In this document: positions 57,412-64,000 of the stretch, one piece after another
How positions within the stretch are numbered: position 1 is the first letter of the stretch
How the letters are laid out: every line of letters begins with the position of its first letter
Assembly (NCBI GenBank): GCA_003153155.1
Contig: PLWV01000013.1
Span: 277,852 to 341,851 of the forward strand
Length of the DNA stretch: 64,000 nucleotides
Direction of reading: 5' to 3'
DNA from: Gallionella sp.
GTDB taxonomy: Bacteria > Pseudomonadota > Gammaproteobacteria > Burkholderiales > Gallionellaceae
The notes under the pieces: model-generated
Database searches by the model: none
What the model was told of the DNA's origin: nothing
Seen by the model: the letters and a program-made list of their open reading frames with translations, nothing else
Program-made: the position numbers and the translations under genes

Positions 57412-58563
57412 TTATTTCTTGTCGGCAGATTTTGCGGCAGGCGGTGCAGATACAGCCGGGTTTGGCGTATCCAGCGGCACCGGCTTCACCACCGTGCCGG
57501 GACGCGCTTTCTGCAAACCGTTCACGATAACTTGCTCACCACCTTTGAGACCCTCGGCAATGATGAAATCTTCGCCTGCCATGTCGCCCGTCTTCACCGG
57601 CATCGGCGTTGCTTTACTTTCCGCGCCGACCACCATTACAAATTGCCCTTGCGGACTGGCTTGCACTGCGCGCTGTGGCAGTCGTATGACATTCTCTGCC
57701 AATGCCTCTGGAAAGCGGATGCGCACGAACATACCGGGCAACAACTCGCGTTTGGGATTGGGAAATTCGGCGCGCAACGACACCGAGCCCGTGCCCGGAT
57801 CAACTGCCATGTCGGTAAAAAATATCTTGCCCGACTGCGGATAAACACTGCCATCTTCAAGCAACAATTCCACCTTGGCCGATTCGGCGCGTTTGAGTTT
57901 GCCCGCCTTGACTGCCTGTCTCAGGCGCAACAGATCGGCACCGGATTGCGTGAAGTTGACATAGATGGGATCCAGTTGCTCGATGGTGGCCAATAGCGTG
58001 GCATCTCCCTTGCGGACGAAGGCGCCTTCCGTCACCATGGCGCGACCGATGCGCCCGGAAATAGCGGCGGGGACGCTGGCGTTTTCCAAGTCCTGAACTG
58101 CGGCAATCGATACAGATTCTGCTTGTTTGGCCTTGGCTACAGCCAGATCGAATTCTTGCTGACTGACCGCCCTGATTTCCAACAGAGGTTTATATCGTTC
58201 GACGTTCTGGCGTGCGATCACCAGATCAGCCTTTGCGGATGCATCCGCCGCTCTATAGGTGCGCGCATCAATCTGAAACAAAGATGCGCCCGCTTGGACA
58301 TCGCTGCCTTCCTGAAACAATCTTTTTTCAACCACCCCCTCGACACGCGCACGCACTTGCGCCGTGCGATAGGCCTGCAATTGCCCGGGCAAATCCTGGG
58401 TGAGTGTCGCCCGGCCCGGAACCACGGTTATCACATCCACTTCGGGCGGCGGCATAGCCGCACCCGGACCGGCGCCTGCTGCCGGCTTATCACCGCCGCC
58501 ACAGCCTGCAAGGCTAGCGGTCAACAACAGCGTCAGAAAAATCGGTTTAGTTGAGGTCGTCAT
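57412..58563 (-). CDS. RND efflux membrane-fusion (periplasmic adaptor) lipoprotein
   Basis: The 383-residue product has a lipoprotein signal (LAGC, Cys21), a biotinyl-lipoyl-like domain (AYRTAQVRARVEGVVEKRLFQEGSDVQAG), a helical hairpin (about 95-160), a beta-barrel and a membrane-proximal domain, the AcrA/MexA order. A glycine/proline-rich stretch follows the lipid anchor, and the C-terminus is Ala/Lys-rich. It is the first gene of the efflux operon, so the operator upstream would control the whole series. Confidence 0.94.
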   Translation of the reverse strand: MTTSTKPIFLTLLLTASLAGCGGGDKPAAGAGPGAAMPPPEVDVITVVPGRATLTQDLPGQLQAYRTAQVRARVEGVVEKRLFQEGSDVQAGASLFQIDARTYRAADASAKADLVIARQNVERYKPLLEIRAVSQQEFDLAVAKAKQAESVSIAAVQDLENASVPAAISGRIGRAMVTEGAFVRKGDATLLATIEQLDPIYVNFTQSGADLLRLRQAVKAGKLKRAESAKVELLLEDGSVYPQSGKIFFTDMAVDPGTGSVSLRAEFPNPKRELLPGMFVRIRFPEALAENVIRLPQRAVQASPQGQFVMVVGAESKATPMPVKTGDMAGEDFIIAEGLKGGEQVIVNGLQKARPGTVVKPVPLDTPNPAVSAPPAAKSADKK

Positions 58564-58870
58564 TTTGGAATCCTGTAAAAGAAAATACTGCTCGTGCCGC
58601 GCGATGCGATGAACGCGCTCAAGTGCATCTGTGAATCAGCCCGCCATCACTCATACCATAGGAAGAACCGCCTGTGTTAAGTCAGCGTCCCAACAAATGG
58701 CATCAGATTGTTTATGGATATGCCGATAAACACAGTGATATACCACTACAACTTTAACCATGATGGAATTCCAAAATTTTTTTGATAACGTAATGAATAC
58801 ACAAAGCGAAAATCGAGCGTATCAAACGTCTGTTTGAAAGTAAAGCTTAAGGGCAATTTCAAAATTCAAA
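58564..58870. other. Intergenic region upstream of the efflux operon
   Basis: The region holds the operator palindrome at 58822-58837 and a second inverted repeat, TGTTTAT-N10-ATAAACA (58709-58732), that could also be a regulator site. No strong -35/-10 pair is obvious and no member of the dispersed repeat families is present. Confidence 0.45.
58822..58837 (-). promoter_or_regulatory. Palindromic operator, probable TetR site
   Basis: TCAAACGTCTGTTTGA has perfect 6-base half-sites around 4 bases, the dimension bound by TetR-family dimers. It lies about 260 bases upstream of the adaptor gene, and the operon encodes its own TetR regulator as its last gene. The link between protein and site is inferred. 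Confidence 0.5.
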
Positions 58871-59068
58871 TCAGCCGGCCGGTGCAGCCGTGCCAGATAT
58901 TCTTGCCACCTCATTCAACTCGTCTGTGCCCAGTGGCGGCGCGGATTCGATCCGGTGTTGCAAAACACGCAAATCCGCCTCCGCAGCTTCTTTCTCCTGC
59001 GCGGCACGCAAGCCGTTACGCGGCGATGAGCGATGGCAGTTTGTCTGTTTCATGCATGTCGTCGTCAT
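58871..59068 (-). CDS. Small hypothetical protein after rsmI (uncertain)
   Basis: A 65-codon frame begins with the ATG that directly follows the rsmI stop (TGAATG) and could be translated by re-initiation. The product has no signal peptide; a charged helical segment (AAQEKEAAEADLRVLQHRI) is followed by a short tail. The N-terminal third is rich in Cys, Ser and Arg and looks less natural, so a start at the second ATG (59053) is possible. I do not recognise a family, and this may be a chance frame. Confidence 0.32.
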   Translation of the reverse strand: MTTTCMKQTNCHRSSPRNGLRAAQEKEAAEADLRVLQHRIESAPPLGTDELNEVARISGTAAPAG

Positions 59069-59932
59069 TCAGCCCGCATTTTTCATCCGCAACGCGCTTT
59101 GATACAGCTCGTTGCGGTTGGCCCCGCTGATTTTTGCGGCAAGCTGCACCGCTTGTTTGAGCGGCAATTCTTCGAGCAACAGAGATAGGGTGTTTAATGT
59201 TTCGACCGATAAATCTGTCTGCGGCACCGCACCGGAAACCAGCACCACGAACTCGCCACGCTGCTGGTTGCTGTCAGACAGCAGCCACGCTTCGGCATCA
59301 TGCAGCACACATGCATGTATCGTCTCGAACAACTTGGTGATTTCGCGCGCCACCACGATTTGCCGCTCGCCGCCCAACACCGCGCACAAGTCGGCCACGC
59401 ATTCGACGATGCGATGCGGTGCTTCGTAAAACACCAGCGTGTAGGGATGACTGATTAACGATTGCAGCGCGGTACGCCGTGCGGCGGATTTATTCGGCAA
59501 AAAACCGTAAAACAAAAAATGCGGCTCGCTCAAACCTGCCGCAGATAAAGCCGCCATCGCTGCATTCGCCCCGGGGATTGGGATGACACGCAAACCCGCC
59601 GCCCGTACCGCTTGCACCAGCAACGCGCCGGGGTCGCTGACGGCGGGTGTTCCCGCGTCACTGACAAAGGCCACACTTTGCCCGGCCTGCAACAGCGCAA
59701 TGATTTTTTCCGCCGCGCCGCGTTCGTTGTGCTGATGTACCGCAACCAACTTGTTCGCGCTGATGCCATGATGCGCCAACAAATGGGTGGTGTTGCGCGT
59801 ATCCTCGGCCGCAAGCACGTCTGCTGCTGCCAGCACTTCCAGCGCGCGCAGGGTGATGTCACGCAGATTTCCTATCGGGGTGGCAACTACATATAATGCA
59901 GCTTCCAACTTTTGCGGATGTTCGTTATGCAA
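59069..59932 (-). CDS. rsmI: 16S rRNA (cytidine-1402-2'-O)-methyltransferase
   Basis: The 287-residue product has the RsmI/tetrapyrrole-methylase fold: LYVVATPIGNLRDITLRAL, AAEDTRNTTHLL, SDAGTPAVSDPG, IPGANAAMAAL and the C-terminal KQAVQLAAKISG. RsmI methylates the ribose of C1402 in the decoding centre. No ATG or GTG gives a complete N-terminus; the TTG at 59932 is the only reasonable start, since a stop codon lies three codons further upstream. The start overlaps the 5' end of the divergent lpoA gene by about 6 bases. Confidence 0.93.
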   Translation of the reverse strand: MHNEHPQKLEAALYVVATPIGNLRDITLRALEVLAAADVLAAEDTRNTTHLLAHHGISANKLVAVHQHNERGAAEKIIALLQAGQSVAFVSDAGTPAVSDPGALLVQAVRAAGLRVIPIPGANAAMAALSAAGLSEPHFLFYGFLPNKSAARRTALQSLISHPYTLVFYEAPHRIVECVADLCAVLGGERQIVVAREITKLFETIHACVLHDAEAWLLSDSNQQRGEFVVLVSGAVPQTDLSVETLNTLSLLLEELPLKQAVQLAAKISGANRNELYQSALRMKNAG

Positions 59933-61201
59933 CGTGTACTCCTCATACTTTCAATTTGGCTCTCAACTTTGTTCGCACTATACGCTTGCAGCAGCGCCGT
60001 ACCGCATACGCCCATTGAGACAAAGCCTGTAACACCGGTGGTTGGCAATGAAAAACCCGCGCCTCCTGCGGCGGTTGGTGAAGCAATAGCACCACCCGCG
60101 ACCATTGTTGAGACGCCCTTGGCGATTGCGCCTGCTGAAGCAAAGCCTGCACCACCCGTGCTCCCCACTGAAAAGCCTTTTCCACATATCGCGCTGTTGC
60201 TGCCGCTGCATTCGACCATCTTTGCTTCCGCAGCCGAAGCAGTGCAGCAGGGATTTTTTGCGGCAGCCAATTATAAAAGTCAGCTCATGCCGGTACGCGT
60301 TTATAGTGATTTTGACGAGAACAGCAACGTCGTCACCGCTTATCGCCAAGCCATCGCCAACGGCGCGCGCGTCGTGGTGGGGCCGCTGACGCGCAACGGT
60401 GTCAGTGCGCTGGCAGCCGAGAAAGACATTCCCGTGCCGACCCTGGCCCTGAACATCGTGGAAGGTCAATTCGCTCCGCAGTTGTATTTTTTTGGCATGG
60501 CAGTAGAAGCAGAAGCGCGGCAAGTCGCACAACTGGCCAAGCAGCATGGCCTGCATCAGGCCATCATCATCACCATCCACACGCAACTGTCCCAGCGTTT
60601 GCAAGCTGCTTTTGAGGAAGAATGGACCGGACCGGCCAATGGTATGGCCAATGGAATGGATAGGGGCATTCTGCGCGAGATCGAATACAACGACGATCCA
60701 GCCGTGTTCGCGGATATCGCCGGCATAACTGACACGATGGTATTTCTCGCTGCCGACGCCGAAAAAGCGCGTCTGATTCGCCCTTACCTGCCGAACAAAT
60801 TGCCGGTTTACGCCACCTCGCAAATCTTTGTCGGCAACGATAACATCCTGACCAATTATGACTTGAATGGCATCCGCTTTGTCGATATGCCATGGTTGTT
60901 GCAGCCCGATCATCCCGCCGTGATGATTTATCCGCGCGCCAACCCGCCGCTTTCAGCAGATCGTGAGCGCCTTTACGCGCTGGGAATAGACTCATTCCGG
61001 TTAATTCAATTGATGCTTGCCAACAAAATCAATACCGCTTTGCCGCTGGACGGCGTGAGCGGGCAGATCCAACTCAGTGGCCACAACTTCCAGCACATGG
61101 CGATTCCGGCAGTGTTTGCACAAGGACACGCCCAGCTGCCCGGCGCACCCGCCGCACCCACCTCACAGGTGTTCCCTGACCAAGTAATCAACACACCATG
61201 A
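59927..61201 (+). CDS. lpoA: LpoA-type outer-membrane activator of penicillin-binding protein
   Basis: The 424-residue product is a lipoprotein (LYAC, Cys21) with a proline/alanine-rich linker (about 22-85) and a periplasmic-binding-protein-like domain (HIALLLPLHS, then VVVGPLTRNGVSAL) matching the C-terminal domain of LpoA. E. coli LpoA activates PBP1a from the outer membrane; here the N-terminal TPR part is absent, as is usual in betaproteobacteria. The ATG at 59927 is chosen for the signal peptide; TTG 59912 and ATG 59918 are in frame. It overlaps yraN by 4 bases. Confidence 0.86.
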   Translation: MQRVLLILSIWLSTLFALYACSSAVPHTPIETKPVTPVVGNEKPAPPAAVGEAIAPPATIVETPLAIAPAEAKPAPPVLPTEKPFPHIALLLPLHSTIFASAAEAVQQGFFAAANYKSQLMPVRVYSDFDENSNVVTAYRQAIANGARVVVGPLTRNGVSALAAEKDIPVPTLALNIVEGQFAPQLYFFGMAVEAEARQVAQLAKQHGLHQAIIITIHTQLSQRLQAAFEEEWTGPANGMANGMDRGILREIEYNDDPAVFADIAGITDTMVFLAADAEKARLIRPYLPNKLPVYATSQIFVGNDNILTNYDLNGIRFVDMPWLLQPDHPAVMIYPRANPPLSADRERLYALGIDSFRLIQLMLANKINTALPLDGVSGQIQLSGHNFQHMAIPAVFAQGHAQLPGAPAAPTSQVFPDQVINTP

Positions 61202-61542
61202 TCAAGCATGGCGCGCAGGCCGAACAACTGGCTGCGCAGTATTTACAGCAGCAGGGCTTGAAACTGATCGTGCAAAACTATCGCAGTCGTTTTGGCGAGA
61301 TCGATTTGATCATGCAGGATGGAACAACGCTGGTATTCATCGAGGTGCGCTTGCGGCGCAATGCCGGCTTCGGCGGTGCGGCGGCCAGCATTGATGCGCA
61401 CAAGCAACAACGCATCATCAGTACCGCGCAACAATATCTCGCCAGTCTCGCGCGCACCCCGCCATGCCGCTTCGATGCCGTACTGCTGGACGATGTGCAG
61501 GGGCGCAATATGCAGTGGCTCAAGAATGCGTTCGATGCTTGA
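61198..61542 (+). CDS. yraN: YraN/UPF0102 nuclease-like protein
   Basis: The 114-residue product has the UPF0102 signature: GAQAEQLAAQYLQQQG, NYRSRFGEIDLIMQDG and VFIEVRLR, the Glu-Asp-Glu-Val core of a restriction-endonuclease-like fold. The family is often placed beside lpoA and rsmI and has been suggested to act as a Holliday-junction or repair nuclease, without firm proof. It overlaps lpoA by 4 bases (ATGA). A MITE-like element begins directly after its stop. Confidence 0.9.
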   Translation: MIKHGAQAEQLAAQYLQQQGLKLIVQNYRSRFGEIDLIMQDGTTLVFIEVRLRRNAGFGGAAASIDAHKQQRIISTAQQYLASLARTPPCRFDAVLLDDVQGRNMQWLKNAFDA

Positions 61543-61743
61543 AGACCCTCTGCACAACTACTGATGGAACAACTAGCCATCTGACTAAGTTGGCAAACTA
61601 CGCCAACCAAGTCATTGGTTATGCGCTCGATGATGCTTTGTCGGAAAACGGTTCAAAATCCTCGTGTATATCCACATACACTGCGGTTTTTCACCGCTTT
61701 CCTCCTCGCCTGACCATCGCTCGCTACGTTGTACAGAGGTCTT
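61543..61743. mobile_element. 201-bp MITE-like element with TAACCAG module after yraN (locus g)
   Basis: Termini AGACCCTCTGCACAAC (from 61543) and its inverse ending 61743 match with one indel and one substitution. An inverted TAACCAG module (about 61559-61622) lies inside, with its stem pairing TGACT with AGTCA. TTGA occurs on both sides (61539-61542 and 61744-61747), a possible 4-base target duplication. It is the sister of element d: their interiors agree in many blocks (for example ACACGAGGATTTT). The remaining 62 bases up to the next gene show nothing. Confidence 0.76.
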
Positions 61744-61751
61744 TGACATGA

Positions 61752-62962
<1,211 letters not shown>

Positions 62963-62973
62963 AGGTCCCTTAA

Positions 62974-63459
62974 ATGTATTCCGCACCCGCTTTCGAACGC
63001 AAAATAAGCACGGCCGACCAGCTCGCCGCACGGGTAGCCGCATTGCCGCGGCCCATAGTGTTCACCAACGGCTGCTTCGACGTGCTGCATCGCGGTCATG
63101 TGACCTACCTCGCTCAAGCCCGCGCACTGGGCGCGTCTCTCATCATTGGCGTGAACAGCAATGCCTCGGTGAAGCGGCAAGGCAAGGGCGATGACCGGCC
63201 GATCAATACCGAGCAAGACCGCATGATGGTACTTGCCGCGCTGGAATCGGTCAGCCTGGTGGTAAAGTTCGACGAAGACACGCCGCTGAACTTGATACTC
63301 TCCTGCCGCCCCGATGTATTGGTAAAAGGCGGCGACTGGCAGATCGAAAATATCGTTGGTGCAAGCGAAGTGCAAGGCTGGGGCGGGTCAGTGCACAGCA
63401 TCCCGTTTTTGCATGAACGTTCCACTACCGCGCTATTGAAAAAAATCCGTTCGCTATGA
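62974..63459 (+). CDS. rfaE2: D-glycero-beta-D-manno-heptose 1-phosphate adenylyltransferase
   Basis: The 161-residue product is the adenylyltransferase half of HldE as a free protein. It has the nucleotidyltransferase signature FTNGCFDVLHRGHVTYL (the HxGH motif) and FLHERSTTALLKKI near the end. It makes ADP-heptose for the lipopolysaccharide core. With a GmhA-type isomerase upstream, two steps of the pathway are encoded near each other; the kinase and phosphatase are not in the window. Confidence 0.94.
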   Translation: MYSAPAFERKISTADQLAARVAALPRPIVFTNGCFDVLHRGHVTYLAQARALGASLIIGVNSNASVKRQGKGDDRPINTEQDRMMVLAALESVSLVVKFDEDTPLNLILSCRPDVLVKGGDWQIENIVGASEVQGWGGSVHSIPFLHERSTTALLKKIRSL

Positions 63460-63462
63460 ATC

Positions 63463-63858
63463 ATGATAGAACAACAGCCTACTGAAATCACCCTGCACCA
63501 GCAATCTCGCGAACTGGAAATCGCCTTTGCCGACAGCTCGCGCTATCGTCTGCCTTATGAGTTTTTGCGCGTGCATTCGCCGTCTGCAGAAGTGCGCGGC
63601 CACGGCCCGGGACAGGAAGTGCTGCAAATCGGCAAGCAAAACGTGAATGTACTCGGCGTAGAGCCGGTTGGCAGCTATGCCATGAAGATCGAGTTCGATG
63701 ACGGCCACGACAGTGGTCTGTACACATGGGAATATCTTCAACATCTGGGCAAGCATCAGGACGCGCTGTGGCAAGAGTATTTGCACCGGCTCGAGGCAGC
63801 AAACGAGAGCCGCCAGCCTTACCGGCACGGAGGAGGACGCCATGATCCACAGGGATAG
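63463..63858 (+). CDS. DUF971 (gamma-butyrobetaine-hydroxylase-like N-terminal) protein
   Basis: The 131-residue product carries a DUF971 domain with LEIAFADSSRYRLPYEFLRVHSPSAEVRGH-type sequence (around residues 17-47) and the conserved GLYTWEYLQHL segment. DUF971 proteins in bacteria are linked to iron-sulfur cluster carriers in some contexts, but no firm function is known. It follows the heptose gene after 3 bases and precedes ubiE by 3 bases, so it is probably co-translated with both. Confidence 0.88.
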   Translation: MIEQQPTEITLHQQSRELEIAFADSSRYRLPYEFLRVHSPSAEVRGHGPGQEVLQIGKQNVNVLGVEPVGSYAMKIEFDDGHDSGLYTWEYLQHLGKHQDALWQEYLHRLEAANESRQPYRHGGGRHDPQG

Positions 63859-63861
63859 ACC

Positions 63862-64000
63862 ATGAACAAGACCACCCATTTCGGTTTCGAGACCGTAGAC
63901 GAGAATGATAAGGCCAAACGCGTCGCGGGCGTGTTCACCTCGGTCGCCGGCAAATATGACGTGATGAACGACCTCATGTCGGCGGGGCTGCATCGCGTTT
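63862..64000 (+). CDS. ubiE: Ubiquinone/menaquinone C-methyltransferase UbiE (3' truncated by window edge)
   Basis: The first 46 codons are present: [20 protein letters not shown] followed by [20 protein letters not shown], the family-specific N-terminus before the SAM-binding domain. UbiE methylates the ring of ubiquinone and menaquinone precursors. The DUF971-ubiE order is common in betaproteobacteria. The rest of the gene lies outside the window. Confidence 0.93.
   Translation, partial: MNKTTHFGFETVDENDKAKRVAGVFTSVAGKYDVMNDLMSAGLHRV

Noticed and set aside
59978..60913. 311-codon minus-strand frame opposite lpoA
   Set aside because: Antisense shadow; lpoA has the signal peptide, lipobox and domain.

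Overview
The window is about 64 kb of chromosomal DNA, apparently from an autotrophic betaproteobacterium. Gene content and gene order (glnA-ntrBC; def-fmt-rsmB-DUF4390-ntrYX; dprA-smg-topA; tkt-gap-pgk-pyk-fba) fit the Nitrosomonadales/Gallionellaceae side of the class. That placement comes from recognising families and synteny, not from a search. Nearly every stretch is ordinary housekeeping sequence. No rRNA, tRNA, CRISPR array, prophage or complete insertion sequence was recognised.

Layout. 1-7.7 kb: 3' part of comM, then metH, a secreted FKBP isomerase, two small membrane proteins and the murein-recycling ligase mpl. 7.7-8.5 kb: a RelE toxin and a Phd-type antitoxin, oddly separated. 8.6-13.4 kb: nitrogen control (glnA, a DUF4124 gene, ntrB, ntrC), with a sigma-54 promoter and NtrC-like sites upstream of glnA. 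13.4-21.2 kb: CDF metal exporter, rhodanese, xth, pyrE, carbonic anhydrase, purC, a thioredoxin-fold protein, purE and fbp. 21.5-30.5 kb: a type IV pilus minor-pilin operon (pilE, fimT, pilV, pilW, pilX, pilY1), ending in a giant repeat-bearing PilY1. 31-38.2 kb: a Calvin-cycle/glycolysis block (tkt, gap, pgk, pyk, fba). 38.3-45 kb: ntrX-like, ntrY, DUF4390, rsmB, fmt, def. 45-50.6 kb: LysM protein, dprA, smg, topA. 50.6-58.6 kb: a C-terminal-haem cytochrome, a hemolysin-III-like protein and an RND efflux operon ending in its probable TetR regulator. 59-64 kb: rsmI, lpoA, yraN, a SIS-domain isomerase, dolP, the heptose adenylyltransferase, DUF971 and the start of ubiE.

The most distinctive feature is a dispersed palindromic repeat of about 60-65 bp, here called the TAACCAG module. 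It occurs at eight loci. The ends are conserved while the stem changes on both sides with pairing kept, so the secondary structure looks selected. At two loci the module lies between the arms of unrelated palindromes. At four others it lies inside roughly 200-290 bp MITE-like elements whose terminal inverted repeats contain ACCTCT. Two of those elements end at a position where their terminus can act as the ribosome binding site of the next gene (ntrX and dprA). I found no transposase in the window that could account for the family.

Other points of interest are a relE toxin with its own promoter and an operator palindrome in its spacer, with the Phd gene followed by a stub; an in-frame palindromic insertion in mpl; an 87-bp tandem duplication with a 15-bp palindrome in the DUF4390 gene; heptad and cysteine-rich repeats in PilY1; and a likely pilin-gene fossil upstream of pilE.
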